Source: Sphingobacteriales bacterium (GTDB lineage: Bacteria > Bacteroidota > Bacteroidia > Chitinophagales > Chitinophagaceae). Taken from it: a DNA stretch of 64,000 nucleotides. Position 1 is the stretch's first letter. The number at the start of each line of letters is the position of its first letter. A program made the position numbers and the translations under genes. The stretch covers positions 57,080 through 121,079 of the forward strand of contig JAHEBJ010000002.1 in assembly GCA_024642285.1 (NCBI GenBank). Reading direction: 5' to 3'. This document shows, in pieces, positions 1-8,328 of this stretch. The notes under the pieces are model-generated. The model made no database searches and was not told where the DNA came from. It saw only the letters and a program-made list of their open reading frames with translations.

Positions 1-214
1 AGAAAGGCAACACTTTTTCCTTGTATGGAATAGTAACACTCAACCCTTTTAGCAATGGATTATTTACTAATAGTTCGGAAAACTCGGTGATTGAATGTAA
101 AGGAAAGGAATGGTAAACAGCATCGTTAATCCCCAGTTTCTCAATTTTCTCTGTAAAATATTTTTTAGAAAATGAGTGCGTTAGCGGAAAACCAATAATG
201 CCGTAGCTGGCCAT
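1..214 (-). CDS. aroE: Shikimate dehydrogenase, N-terminal part (runs off the window)
   Basis: The first 71 codons are present; the rest lies beyond base 1. The enzyme reduces 3-dehydroshikimate to shikimate with NADPH in the cytoplasmic chorismate pathway. The N-terminus reads MASYGIIGFPLTHSFSKKYF, which fits the substrate-binding motif GxPxxHSxSxxxH-like of AroE, and LLKGLSVTIPYKEKV matches the conserved (L/N)VTIPYK block that holds the catalytic lysine. The ATG at 214-212 overlaps the stop of the upstream comA-like gene in a TAATG arrangement, so the two are probably translationally coupled in one operon. Assignment is firm although only a fragment is seen. Confidence 0.88.
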   Translation of the reverse strand, partial: MASYGIIGFPLTHSFSKKYFTEKIEKLGINDAVYHSFPLHSITEFSELLVNNPLLKGLSVTIPYKEKVLPF

Positions 215-984
215 TAAACTGATTCTTTATTTAAATACAAATGGAAAGTATCACCACGCAAACCTATTCGCATGGCTTCTAATGGAATCACTTCATTGGG
301 TGCAATATTTCCGAGGTTAACATTACAACCAATCAGTTCCAAAAAGTAAAGCTGCTGAGCTTTTTGGGGCGCCTCCCAAATAATTTTCTCTTCGGGTATC
401 TGCGTAAGTATTTCCTGAACTAACCCCTCTCTTACTTCTCCCGTTCCCCGGTAAATTCCCACATTTCCGGCTTCACGTGCTTCGGCAATCACATACGTTG
501 ATCCTGCTTCAAGTTCAGCCCTCATTAATTCTATCCATTTATACGGAGGAATAATATGGGCTGCATCTTTGCTTCCTACTTCGCTCAACACAACGCCATG
601 TTTAGCCAGCTTTTCAATATAACCGCATTTTTCGGCATGAGGAATCTCTATTGAACCATCACTCACTTCCATGTAACTCACCCCAAACTCTTTACAAACT
701 TTTATATAATCGTCAAACTGGTTACGTATAAGAAAGGCTTCAAATAGAGTTCCACCGAGATAAATAGGCATATCATAGGAGCGATAAACCTCGAGTTTGT
801 CCCTTAAATTAGGCGTAACAAAAGAAGTTCCAAACCCCAGTTTAACCACATCAACATGCGGATGTGTGACACTCATGAAATTTTTGGCCTCTTCAATGCT
901 CAGGCCTTTGTCCATAACCATGGTTATGCCGTGTGCTCTGGGTTTTTTATTACGTTCGGGAATCTGTGAAAGTTTAAAGTTCAT
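214..984 (-). CDS. Phosphosulfolactate synthase (ComA family)
   Basis: This 256-residue protein fits the ComA/PSL synthase family, which adds sulfite to phosphoenolpyruvate to give (2R)-phosphosulfolactate. Seen in sequence are the N-terminal RAHGITMVMDKGLS, the barrel strand VDVVKLGFGTS, YLGGTLFE, YMEVSDGSIEIP, VIAEAREAGNVGIY and a C-terminal LIGCNVNLGNIAPNEVIPLE, all typical of this TIM-barrel family. Length agrees with the family. Methanogens use the reaction for coenzyme M. Bacteroidota lack that pathway, so the product here more likely feeds sulfolactate or sulfonolipid metabolism, which is inference. The gene overlaps aroE by one base. The physiological substrate is not shown by the sequence. 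Confidence 0.85.
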   Translation of the reverse strand: MNFKLSQIPERNKKPRAHGITMVMDKGLSIEEAKNFMSVTHPHVDVVKLGFGTSFVTPNLRDKLEVYRSYDMPIYLGGTLFEAFLIRNQFDDYIKVCKEFGVSYMEVSDGSIEIPHAEKCGYIEKLAKHGVVLSEVGSKDAAHIIPPYKWIELMRAELEAGSTYVIAEAREAGNVGIYRGTGEVREGLVQEILTQIPEEKIIWEAPQKAQQLYFLELIGCNVNLGNIAPNEVIPLEAMRIGLRGDTFHLYLNKESV

Positions 985-1004
985 CCTTGCTAATTTTACG
1001 AATG

Positions 1005-1012
1005 CAAATATA
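1005..1012 (-). promoter_or_regulatory. Candidate -7 box (TATATTTG) for the comA-aroE unit
   Basis: On the minus strand TATATTTG is an exact match to the Bacteroidota -7 consensus TAnnTTTG and lies 20 bases before the ATG at 984. No clear -33 TTTG element at the usual distance was seen, so this is a moderate call. Confidence 0.45.
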
Positions 1013-1076
1013 ACCGATGCAAATTACATGCAGCTACTATCCAAATCATGTTTTGAATAAACTACCTGAGTAAACT

Positions 1077-2498
1077 TTATAAAGACCTGCGCTTTTTAAA
1101 ACGGGCAATTACATCAACTACCTGCTGCACCTGCAAAAGAGCAGGATTTATTGCAACGAATTTTTTTACCAGTTTAGGATTTCTATTCATACCAGCTTCA
1201 AGATTGAGCAGCGCTTCCTTTGATTTGCCCATTGCGTAAAGCACCGCACTTTTATAGAATAAAAATATGGGCTTACCATCAGTTTGTTCAAAAGCAAAAC
1301 CTGCATATTCAAGCGCCTCTTCAAACATCCCGGCTTTATAAAGGCAATTCAAGAGTTCGGTCCATCCATTTATATTTTTGGGCCTTACCCTTACAACATT
1401 TCCAAAATGGGTTATGGCATCATCCAGTTTTTCCAATTCCAGATAACATTGGCCCATGGCGAGGTTATACTCAGGTTGCATTTTGTGAACACGCATGGCT
1501 ATTTCCAGATTTTTTATAGCGCTGGTCCAGTTACCTTCGTTCATGTATGTGCAGGCAATTTTATAATTTAACTGCGTATCCTCAATATTCAGATGACTTG
1601 CTTTTTTGTAATTAAATCTTGCCTGGGCGTAGTTGCCCGTTTTATCGTAACAATGACCAATGGCTTCATAAATAACATCTTCAGGTCTTGCCAATTCCAG
1701 TACTTTTTCAAGTACTTCCACAGCCTCTTTATATTTACGCAACCTGATCAAAGCATCACCCATATTTCGCAATGCATAATCAAATTTTTCGTCGATGGCG
1801 ATGGCGTACTGATAAGCATCAATTGCTTTTTCATAAAGTTTTAAACCCTGATAGGCTGCCGCCAGATTAAACCAGGCCAACTCATTAAATGGAAAATCCT
1901 CAATTATTTTTTGGTGTAAACAAATACCCTCCTCATTCCGGCCAGTAAAATCTGTCCAGAAACAGATCTTGTACAAGGCTTCTTCATTATTAGGTTCCTG
2001 AGTTAATATCATTTTAAGGCAATCAAAAACCTTATCAAAATTTTCGTAATCATCATAAACATCACACAGCTCAAACAATAGATCTAATTTCTCCTCGCCT
2101 TCAAAATTTTCAATTGCAGCTTCAAGCACCGCAGCCGCTTTTTGTTGCATATCAAGTGCCAGATAAACATCGGTTTTTAAAATATAAAGATTGGTATCGT
2201 TTCTGTCAAGCAACTCTGCCTGATCTAAAATATACAGAGCCTCCTTATAATGACGCAGGGCGATCAGCAGGTCTGCCTTTTTAAGCAATAACATTGCGGA
2301 ATAAGGGTATTGATCAATTCCATACTCAGCTACCTCTAAAGCTGCCGGTAATTTTTCATTTTCATCATAATAATCTATAATGCGTTCAAATGAATCTTCT
2401 TCTAAAAAAGAATTGGGTTTGCCTGTTTTTAGGTTCTCAAATTGCCGGAGTAAAGCTTTTAATTCTTCTCTGTCCTGGCGATATGGAAATTTACTCAT
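1077..2498 (-). CDS. Tetratricopeptide-repeat protein
   Basis: A 473-residue protein made almost entirely of TPR helical repeats. Several units carry the W/L-G-Y-A-P pattern, for example AWFNLAAAYQGLKLYEKAIDAYQYAIAID cut into its halves (AWFNLAAAYQGLKLYEKAI and following), DYALRNMGDALIRLRKYKEA and VIYEAIGHCYDKTGNYAQA. There is no signal peptide, so a cytoplasmic scaffold is likely. Bacteroidota commonly carry such a protein, but no specific partner can be deduced. The gene stands alone, with about 90 bases to comA downstream and 160 bases to the divergent small gene upstream. The residues before SKFPYRQDREELKALL give no better start than the assigned ATG. Confidence 0.85.
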   Translation of the reverse strand: MSKFPYRQDREELKALLRQFENLKTGKPNSFLEEDSFERIIDYYDENEKLPAALEVAEYGIDQYPYSAMLLLKKADLLIALRHYKEALYILDQAELLDRNDTNLYILKTDVYLALDMQQKAAAVLEAAIENFEGEEKLDLLFELCDVYDDYENFDKVFDCLKMILTQEPNNEEALYKICFWTDFTGRNEEGICLHQKIIEDFPFNELAWFNLAAAYQGLKLYEKAIDAYQYAIAIDEKFDYALRNMGDALIRLRKYKEAVEVLEKVLELARPEDVIYEAIGHCYDKTGNYAQARFNYKKASHLNIEDTQLNYKIACTYMNEGNWTSAIKNLEIAMRVHKMQPEYNLAMGQCYLELEKLDDAITHFGNVVRVRPKNINGWTELLNCLYKAGMFEEALEYAGFAFEQTDGKPIFLFYKSAVLYAMGKSKEALLNLEAGMNRNPKLVKKFVAINPALLQVQQVVDVIARFKKRRSL

Positions 2499-2602
2499 TG
2501 GCTGTAGGTTATTGTAAATTAGGTACTTTTAAAGAAATAATCAACTTTAGTCAACCTTTTTTATACTTAAACGTTAATATTATGTAAAAAAGAATTGATG
2601 AA

Positions 2603-2618
2603 TGGTATGGTAATACCA
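2603..2618. promoter_or_regulatory. Palindrome TGGTAT-N4-ATACCA upstream of a promoter box
   Basis: A perfect 6+6 inverted repeat lies 12 bases before the TATATTTG box of the gene at 2659. Its position overlaps where the -33 element should be, which is where a repressor or activator would bind. Binding is inferred only from symmetry and position. Confidence 0.35.
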
Positions 2619-2630
2619 AAAAAAAATCGA

Positions 2631-2638
2631 TATATTTG
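2631..2638 (+). promoter_or_regulatory. Candidate -7 box (TATATTTG) for the small exported protein gene
   Basis: Exact TAnnTTTG match, 20 bases before the ATG at 2659. A -33 TTTG was not recognised. Confidence 0.5.
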
Positions 2639-2658
2639 TTTTGAATTAAATTAAACCA

Positions 2659-3009
2659 ATGATAAAAAAGTCCAAAATGATACTGGTTATTGTTATGCTT
2701 AGCGGCATAACTTTCAGTGCTTTGGCTGATAAAGGCATCGGTAAGAAAAGTAAAGCTAAGGTTAACCTTAATATAGCTACTGCTAATTCACTCCGTAATT
2801 CTATATCTCTTAATTTAACAAGTGGTTTAAAGTATACAGGAAGTTTGATCGTAAATCAAAAGGATAACGGAACTTCTTTATTCAGTAATACTTTACTTAC
2901 TTACCAAAAAGGTAATACTGTTTACATCATACCGCACAAGCAGGTAATTGCAGTTCCTGATATGAAACAGGGCTATACTGGAATGAAACTGATAATTAAA
3001 ACTCACTAA
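2659..3009 (+). CDS. Small exported protein of unknown function
   Basis: 116 residues. The N-terminus MIKKSKMILVIVMLSGITFSALA is a good Sec signal peptide: two lysines, a hydrophobic core and an A-L-A cleavage site near residue 23. The mature part is short and basic, with strands such as SISLNLTSGLKYTGSLIVN and ending in a hydrophobic stretch (QVIAVPDMKQGYTGMKLIIK). No family was recognised. It is a single-gene transcription unit, with its own promoter box and a strong terminator directly after the stop, and the palindrome at 2603-2618 suggests it is regulated. Confidence 0.75.
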   Translation: MIKKSKMILVIVMLSGITFSALADKGIGKKSKAKVNLNIATANSLRNSISLNLTSGLKYTGSLIVNQKDNGTSLFSNTLLTYQKGNTVYIIPHKQVIAVPDMKQGYTGMKLIIKTH

Positions 3010-3013
3010 ATAT

Positions 3014-3040
3014 AAAAGCTTAAGAAATTAAGCTTTTTTT
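3014..3040 (+). terminator. Rho-independent terminator after the small exported protein
   Basis: A 10-bp stem AAAAGCTTAA/TTAAGCTTTT with a GAAA loop is followed by a run of T. It begins five bases after the stop codon. Confidence 0.85.
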
Positions 3041-3055
3041 ATTCCTGCTACTTTT

Positions 3056-3712
3056 TTAATTTCCTTTTTTTAGACTTTGATTCTCTTCATAAGTCATCGT
3101 ACGATATCCAGACAATGGAAAATCAAATTGAGAAACCGGTACAAGGTCGTAACTTATTTTAGCAATCGTATATACAAATGTCATTTTTCCGGATTCAATT
3201 TCATATTGAATAGCCAAGCCCGGAAGTTTACTGAATGTTGCATCATAATCTTTATTTGCAGTAACCAGTTCGGGTGAATAATATACTTCAAAAGTCTTTC
3301 CATCAGGCATTTTTGCGATCGCTTTTCGGGTATTATACCCTTCGATCGTTTTATACTCATTAGTGAGGTCAAAAGTTATATCACTATACATTTTGTTTTT
3401 TTCTTTCCAATTATCTTTTGTTAGTGTGATCATCAGTTTTTGTCCGCTAAATTCTTTTAAGATAACAGCATTATCTAACTTGGAATTAAATATCGTAATT
3501 TCTTTACCCAATGGACTTACCATATCGGTTCGGTTGTTTTTACCTTTCAAATATATAGTAGTGCTTGCACCCTTCAACGCATTACCCTGAGATCCTGCAT
3601 TGATTGTCATATCGTAAACGATGGTTGCCTCAGCAATAACTTTCTGTGAAAATGCTTCGTTGCCTGCCAAAATCAAATAGACAAAAAACACTAAAATTAT
3701 CATCTTCTTCAT
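3056..3712 (-). CDS. Exported protein of unknown function
   Basis: 218 residues with a clear signal peptide (MKKMIILVFFVYLILAGNEAFSQ, cleavage near residue 23). The mature protein looks like a single beta-rich domain: it opens with an EATIVYDM strand, has a central GYNTRKAIAKMPDGKTFEVYY segment and then LPGLAIQYE. This layout recalls the DUF4412/GLPGLI type of Bacteroidota periplasmic proteins, but the match is by eye and weak. It is transcribed alone toward the terminator of the convergent small gene. A weak -7 like TATCTTTA lies just upstream. No function can be assigned. Confidence 0.75.
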   Translation of the reverse strand: MKKMIILVFFVYLILAGNEAFSQKVIAEATIVYDMTINAGSQGNALKGASTTIYLKGKNNRTDMVSPLGKEITIFNSKLDNAVILKEFSGQKLMITLTKDNWKEKNKMYSDITFDLTNEYKTIEGYNTRKAIAKMPDGKTFEVYYSPELVTANKDYDATFSKLPGLAIQYEIESGKMTFVYTIAKISYDLVPVSQFDFPLSGYRTMTYEENQSLKKGN

Positions 3713-3772
3713 TACTTATTTTGTTTGCTTAAAGATAATAAAATCCTGTGCCAAGATTATGATAATGTCTAA

Positions 3773-3808
3773 TAAAAAACCTGCAAACCGTATTTTGGTC
3801 TGCAGGTT
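3773..3808 (-). terminator. Terminator of yidC
   Basis: A 12-bp stem AACCTGCAGACC/GGTTTGCAGGTT closes with one G-U wobble only in the minus-strand transcript and is followed by TTTTTTATT. It lies about 20 bases beyond the yidC stop. Confidence 0.85.
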
Positions 3809-3827
3809 GTGATTTAATTAACTAAAC

Positions 3828-5672
3828 TTATTTCTTATTGCCCTTTTTTCGTTGTTCCTGCATTTTCTTATTGCTTTCCTGCATGGCTATCATTCGTTCC
3901 TGAAATTTGCTCTGTTTCACCGGTTTCTTGCGGTTTTCCTCTATTTGAGCAAGTATCTTTTCATGATTAATGATATACTTCTGAATAATAATTTGCAAAA
4001 TCAGGGTGATGGTATTTGAAACAGTGTAATACCATGTTAATGCTGAAGGAAGATTATTGAAAACGCCCAACAATAAAACCGGAAATATATACGGCATGTA
4101 CTTCATCACCGGATTACTGTTATCCTGCATGGTGCTCATACTATATATCGAGATCACCAAACTGGTTAATGTAGCCGTAATAGTAAACAAACTCACGTGA
4201 TCGCCATAAAAAGGAATTGAGAACGGTAATGATGCAATTGAATCATAAGCAGCCAGATCAGTCGCCCAAAGAAAATTTTCGCCCCGTAAAGAAATATTGG
4301 ATTGAAAGAAATAGTATAACGACATAAAGATCGGTATCTGTAGCAATGCAGGTAAACAGCCTCCTAAAGGACTTACTCCGGCAGATTTCCAAAGTTTCAT
4401 CTGGTCCATACTGAACCCTTGTTTATCATCACCATGTTTTTCTTTCAGCCTGTCTATTTCTGGTTTAAGCGCTTTCATTTTTGCGCCGCTTAAATAACTC
4501 TTATACAATATTGGCGAAGTAATCAACCTGATAAGAAAGGTCAATAAAAAAATCACCATTCCCATGCTGGCAATATGCTTCCTCAAAAAGTCGAACGCTG
4601 GTAAAAGAAAATACCTGTTTATATATTTTACAAATGCAAACACTCCACTTCCATAAGGAACTATGTTTTCCATTTTGTTATTCTCTTTGCGTAAAATATT
4701 ATAATCGCTGGGGCCATAATATAACTGCATGGGCACATTCGCGATAGCTCCAACCGGCAACGCAATATTACAATTGGCGGTTGTTTGTGAAATAATTCGA
4801 AGTGAGTCCACAGGAACTTCCCATTTAACTGCTGCAGTTTGGAATTTATTCTTCGCTATTAAGGCAGACACAAAGAACTGCTGTTTAACCGCCAGCCAGT
4901 TCACTCCCTTATCAAATTTAATATCATCGCCCGAACCTACATATTCAAAATCGTAGCTATCATCTTCCAGATAGCAAATATGTGTTTGCTGCCTTTCATA
5001 TTTTATGTCTTTCTCAACCTGAGGAGTTTCGGTTTGCCATAACATATTTATGGTATTTTTAGAAACAAGCTTGTCAGCACCATTCAATGAGATGCTGAAA
5101 TCAACCATATAACTATCGGACTTTAAAGTGTAATGATGACTAATTTCTTTTCCGGTGGAATCTTTAAGTAGAAAACTGATACTTTCAGATTTATCTGCAT
5201 TAGTGACCTTACTACTGCTTACGAATGAAATTTCTGCAGTTTGTGTGGTGGTATTAACTCCGGTGTTAATAAGGTAGGATAGTTTTCCAAATTTTCCGTT
5301 GTCCAACATAATAGGTTTCCCGTCAAAAGTTTTAAATTTTTTCAATTCAACTTTCTTTGGCTGACCTCCTTTATTCGTAAATACGATCTTCAGTAAATTA
5401 TTTTCCAGCGTGTCCAGGCGCTCCTCCTTAACAGAATCAGTAATAAATACAGCTGGCAATTGATTTTTGGCTTTTACCAATGAATCTGTTTTTACAGAAT
5501 CTGCCAAAGCTGCAACCGGATCTATTTTTGGCTTTGTTGCCGCAATTGAATCTTCAATTCTTTTCTTCTCTGTTAAAAAGGCCTGGTTACTACGGCTATT
5601 AATAATAAACATGCCTATTAATAGTGCTCCAATTAAAACAAATCCAATAACCGTATTCTTATCCATTCCCAT
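3828..5672 (-). CDS. yidC: Membrane protein insertase YidC
   Basis: 614 residues, the usual length for the Gram-negative type. It inserts and folds inner-membrane proteins, alone or with SecYEG. Visible parts are an N-terminal membrane anchor (VIGFVLIGALLIGMFIIN), a large periplasmic beta domain of about 320 residues, and then the conserved Oxa1/YidC core: LLTFLIRLITSPILYKSYLSG, GGCLPALLQIPIFMSLYYFF and a final TWYYTVSNTITLILQIIIQ. The C-terminal tail is strongly basic, as in ribosome-binding YidC. Two in-frame ATGs (5672 and 5666) are possible starts. It has its own promoter box and terminator and so appears monocistronic. Confidence 0.96.
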   Translation of the reverse strand: MGMDKNTVIGFVLIGALLIGMFIINSRSNQAFLTEKKRIEDSIAATKPKIDPVAALADSVKTDSLVKAKNQLPAVFITDSVKEERLDTLENNLLKIVFTNKGGQPKKVELKKFKTFDGKPIMLDNGKFGKLSYLINTGVNTTTQTAEISFVSSSKVTNADKSESISFLLKDSTGKEISHHYTLKSDSYMVDFSISLNGADKLVSKNTINMLWQTETPQVEKDIKYERQQTHICYLEDDSYDFEYVGSGDDIKFDKGVNWLAVKQQFFVSALIAKNKFQTAAVKWEVPVDSLRIISQTTANCNIALPVGAIANVPMQLYYGPSDYNILRKENNKMENIVPYGSGVFAFVKYINRYFLLPAFDFLRKHIASMGMVIFLLTFLIRLITSPILYKSYLSGAKMKALKPEIDRLKEKHGDDKQGFSMDQMKLWKSAGVSPLGGCLPALLQIPIFMSLYYFFQSNISLRGENFLWATDLAAYDSIASLPFSIPFYGDHVSLFTITATLTSLVISIYSMSTMQDNSNPVMKYMPYIFPVLLLGVFNNLPSALTWYYTVSNTITLILQIIIQKYIINHEKILAQIEENRKKPVKQSKFQERMIAMQESNKKMQEQRKKGNKK

Positions 5673-5693
5673 TTTAGCTTGTTTTTAAGGTGG

Positions 5694-5701
5694 CAAAGGT
5701 A
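5694..5701 (-). promoter_or_regulatory. -7 box (TACCTTTG) for yidC
   Basis: Exact TAnnTTTG match on the minus strand, about 21 bases before the yidC start. It sits between the rplY terminator and yidC. Confidence 0.55.
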
Positions 5702-5732
5702 ATTAAAGTTTTTGCCTTAATCTTACCTGTTA

Positions 5733-5763
5733 CAAAAAAGCCTTCCCCGGGCAGGGAAGGCTT
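5733..5763 (-). terminator. Terminator of rplY
   Basis: A 10-bp stem AAGCCTTCCC/GGGAAGGCTT with a short GC loop is followed on the minus strand by TTTTTTG. It starts about 20 bases after the rplY stop. Confidence 0.9.
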
Positions 5764-5781
5764 GTATTCAGATAAAGTATT

Positions 5782-6423
5782 TTATTTTTTTGCTTCCGGT
5801 GCAGCTTCTGCAGCAGCTTCAGCAGCCGGTGCAGCTGCACCAGCTTGAGCTTTAGGAGCAGTTGCTTCCTCCTGCTTCAATTGCCTTGTTAAAGTAACAG
5901 AAGCAATAGGAATACGAGGAGAGTTCAATACTTCCATATTATCGGCAGGCACATCCTGCACCCTGATATTCTCATTCAATTTCAGCTTTTCTATATTTAC
6001 ATCAATATGCTCTGCCAGGTGTCTTGGAAGCACTTTTACTTTCAACGACTTCATTTTAATAACCAGTTTACCCCCTTCTTTAACGCCGGCAGGTACACCA
6101 ATGTAATTGAGCGGCAAAGTGGCTATCACTTTTTTATTATCAACCAGTTCTAAAAAGTCAACATGCAATAACTGATCGGTTACCTTATGAAACTGCATAT
6201 CTTTTAAAATACAACGGTAACTGTTTCCATCAATTGTTATGTTGATGATTATAAATTCTGGTGTGTACACGATGTCTTTAAAAGCAGTTGCCGGAGCTGA
6301 GAAATTAATCTCGGTAGAACCACCATAAATTACACCAGGCACCATTTTCTGAGAGCGAAGTTGGCGGGTGGCTTTTTTTCCGCTTTCGGTCCTCAGTTGT
6401 CCTTCGATGTTAATTGATTTCAT
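5782..6423 (-). CDS. rplY: 50S ribosomal protein L25/TL5 (general stress protein Ctc type)
   Basis: From the ATG at 6423 the protein has about 213 residues and begins MKSINIEGQLRTESGKK, the normal start of Bacteroidota L25. An earlier in-frame ATG at 6450 would add nine residues not found in the family and would overlap the promoter box. The first 90 residues form the 5S rRNA-binding L25 domain (TRQLRSQKMVPGVIYGG). The TL5 C-terminal domain follows (PLNYIGVPAGVKEGG and VKVLPRHLAEHIDVNI). The last 28 residues are an Ala/Glu/Pro low-complexity tail. Confidence 0.95.
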   Translation of the reverse strand: MKSINIEGQLRTESGKKATRQLRSQKMVPGVIYGGSTEINFSAPATAFKDIVYTPEFIIINITIDGNSYRCILKDMQFHKVTDQLLHVDFLELVDNKKVIATLPLNYIGVPAGVKEGGKLVIKMKSLKVKVLPRHLAEHIDVNIEKLKLNENIRVQDVPADNMEVLNSPRIPIASVTLTRQLKQEEATAPKAQAGAAAPAAEAAAEAAPEAKK

Positions 6424-6447
6424 TTTTAATGATTTTTTAATGAGGCG

Positions 6448-6455
6448 CAAAGGTA
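6448..6455 (-). promoter_or_regulatory. -7 box (TACCTTTG) for rplY
   Basis: Exact TAnnTTTG match on the minus strand, 24 bases before the chosen start at 6423. Its position supports that start over the ATG at 6450. Confidence 0.6.
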
Positions 6456-6482
6456 GGTATTTAAAGGATAATTCTATAATGA

Positions 6483-6518
6483 ATTAATGGATTATTGCCG
6501 TGGCAATAACCCATTAAT
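6483..6518 (-). terminator. Long hairpin after prs
   Basis: ATTAATGG-A-TTATTGCC pairs with GGCAATAA-C-CCATTAAT around a two-base loop, giving 16 pairs with a single internal mismatch. There is no strong T run, so it may be a weak terminator or a mRNA 3' stabilising structure. It lies 18 bases after the prs stop and directly before the rplY promoter. Confidence 0.6.
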
Positions 6519-6535
6519 AATTACCTTATAGCCCA

Positions 6536-7489
6536 TTATTTCTTATTCGCCATTCGGCTACGCATAAACAGGCTGTTTATACTCTTATTTTCAAAGGCAT
6601 TACGTATGGTAACAGCAAATAATTCGTCGGTCGACAATACCTTAATTTTCTTGCTTTCGCCCCGTAAAGGAATAGTGTCGCAAACCACCAATTCTTCCAA
6701 AACACTATTATCAATATTTTCATAAGCTTTACCACTTAATACCGGGTGAGTACATAGCGCCCTGACACTTCTGGCACCATTATCTTTCATCAATGCGGCA
6801 CTTTTACATAATGTTCCTCCGGTATCGCAAATATCATCTATCAATACCACATCCCTATCGGTTACATCACCAATTACCACCATACTGGCTATCTCATTGG
6901 CCCGTTTACGGTGTTTATCACAGATCACCATCTCACACTCAAAATAAGTTGCAATTTCTCTGATACGGTTAGCACTTCCTACATCGGGTGCGGCAAAAGT
7001 TAAATTGGCCAGTTTTAAATTTTCAATGTAAGGAATAAAAATAGCGGAAGAATCCAAATGATCTACCGGTATATCAAAATAGCCCTGTATTTGCGGAGCA
7101 TGAAGGTCCATTGTAATCACCCTGTCGGCACCAGCCGCAGTAAGCATATTGGCCACTAACTTTGAGCCAATGGCCACCCTTGGTCTGTCCTTTCTGTCTT
7201 GCCTGGCCAAACCATAATAAGGGATGACAGCAATTACTTTGTAAGCTGACGCTCTTTTTGCCGCATCAATCATCAACAACATCTCCATTAAATTGTCGCT
7301 GGGAGCATAGGTACTCTGAATTAAAAACACAAACCGTCCTCTTATACTCTCTTTGAACTCAACATATATCTCTCCATCACTGAACCGTTGAATATTTACT
7401 TTCCCCAGGGGCTCTCCAAATTTTTTAGCGATTTTCTCCGCCAGGTATTGCGATCCGGTACCTGAAAAAATTTTTGCATTTGATTCCAT
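6536..7489 (-). CDS. prs: Ribose-phosphate pyrophosphokinase (PRPP synthetase)
   Basis: Makes PRPP from ribose 5-phosphate and ATP for nucleotide, His and Trp synthesis. Starting at the ATG at 7489 it has 317 residues (MESNAKIFSGTGSQYLAEK), the class I length. The open frame continues upstream to 7564 but the additional 25 residues are not family-like. Visible motifs are FSDGEIYVEF, RQDRKDRPRVAIGSK in the ATP-binding region, the MDLHAPQIQGYFDIPVDHL loop and the PRPP-binding signature VVLIDDICDTGGTLCKSA. The gene is divergent from radC, with only 78 bases between the two starts. Confidence 0.95.
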   Translation of the reverse strand: MESNAKIFSGTGSQYLAEKIAKKFGEPLGKVNIQRFSDGEIYVEFKESIRGRFVFLIQSTYAPSDNLMEMLLMIDAAKRASAYKVIAVIPYYGLARQDRKDRPRVAIGSKLVANMLTAAGADRVITMDLHAPQIQGYFDIPVDHLDSSAIFIPYIENLKLANLTFAAPDVGSANRIREIATYFECEMVICDKHRKRANEIASMVVIGDVTDRDVVLIDDICDTGGTLCKSAALMKDNGARSVRALCTHPVLSGKAYENIDNSVLEELVVCDTIPLRGESKKIKVLSTDELFAVTIRNAFENKSINSLFMRSRMANKK

Positions 7490-7567
7490 ATATTTTTTAA
7501 TTTGAGCAAGTGAGAATTGGTATGATGCGAAAGTATCATTAAGTTCAGATGTTTTAATCATCATGCA

Positions 7568-8269
7568 ATGGAAAATGTCAACAAGCCTTCCACATCGATA
7601 AAAAACTGGGCCACCGACGACCGGCCAAGGGAAAAATTATTAGCCAAGGGTGCCGCCGCATTAAGCAATTCGGAGCTGATTGCTATTTTGATAAATAACG
7701 GGGCTAAGAACAAAAGTGCTGTTGAGCTTGCCAAAGAAGTTTTAAAACTGGGTGATGATAATCTCAATGAACTGGGGAAGCTTTCACTAAACGATTTCAA
7801 ACAAATAAAAGGTATCGGCCAGGCCAAATCAATTATAATTGCAGCAGCCCTTGAATTGGGAAGAAGAAGACAGGCAGCATCGGGCATCGAAAAACCGATC
7901 GTAAGATCAAGCAGTGATATTGCTCAATTTCTGCAGGCACAATTGAAAGATCTCTCCTATGAAGTTTTTGCCGTAGTTTTTTTAAACCGGGCTAACAAGA
8001 TTAATCATTTTCAGATCATAAGCAGTGGCGGCATAACCGGTACTGTAGCCGATCCCAGGGTTATCCTAAAAAAGGCTTTGGAAGAAAATGCTACCTCCAT
8101 AGTGCTCAGTCACAATCATCCATCCGGTAATTTATTACCCAGCCGGGCGGATGAAGAACTCACAAAAAAAATTAAAGAGGCTGCAGCTTACTTAGACATC
8201 AAGGTACTAGATCATATTATAGTAAGTGATGAGGGGTTCTATAGTTTTGCAGATGAGGGGATGCTTTAG
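7568..8269 (+). CDS. radC: RadC family JAB/MPN-domain protein
   Basis: 233 residues, the full family length. The N-terminal helical UPF0758 part contains the helix-hairpin-helix-like QIKGIGQAKSIIIAAALELG. The C-terminal JAB domain carries the metal motif SHNHPSGNLLPSRADEEL (HxHPSGxxxPSxxD) and the preceding Glu-containing strand (YEVFAVVFLNRANKI). Despite the name, a repair role is not established for this family; it is widely conserved and often linked to genome plasticity. The stop codon TAG at 8267-8269 lies inside the first unit of the heptamer repeat that frames the next gene. Confidence 0.92.
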   Translation: MENVNKPSTSIKNWATDDRPREKLLAKGAAALSNSELIAILINNGAKNKSAVELAKEVLKLGDDNLNELGKLSLNDFKQIKGIGQAKSIIIAAALELGRRRQAASGIEKPIVRSSSDIAQFLQAQLKDLSYEVFAVVFLNRANKINHFQIISSGGITGTVADPRVILKKALEENATSIVLSHNHPSGNLLPSRADEELTKKIKEAAAYLDIKVLDHIIVSDEGFYSFADEGML

Positions 8270-8306
8270 TTCTTAGTTCTTAGTTCTTAGTTCTTAGTTC
8301 TTAGTT
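8266..8306 (+). repeat. Tandem heptamer repeat (TTAGTTC)n, left arm
   Basis: Five perfect head-to-tail copies of TTAGTTC plus a partial sixth (TTAGTT). The array begins over the radC stop codon and ends 22 bases before the four-helix-bundle gene. An inverted array follows that gene. Confidence 0.97.
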
Positions 8307-8328
8307 TATAACTTAAAAAGTATGGATT

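Noticed and set aside
797..1060. Plus-strand open frame opposite the ComA-like gene
   Set aside because: Shadow of the comA-like coding strand with no family resemblance.
6424..6450. Upstream ATG for rplY
   Set aside because: Adds nine residues not seen in L25 proteins and overlaps the TACCTTTG promoter box; the ATG at 6423 is preferred.
7561..7887. Minus-strand open frame overlapping radC
   Set aside because: Antisense to radC, with hydrophobic low-complexity translation and no signal of its own.
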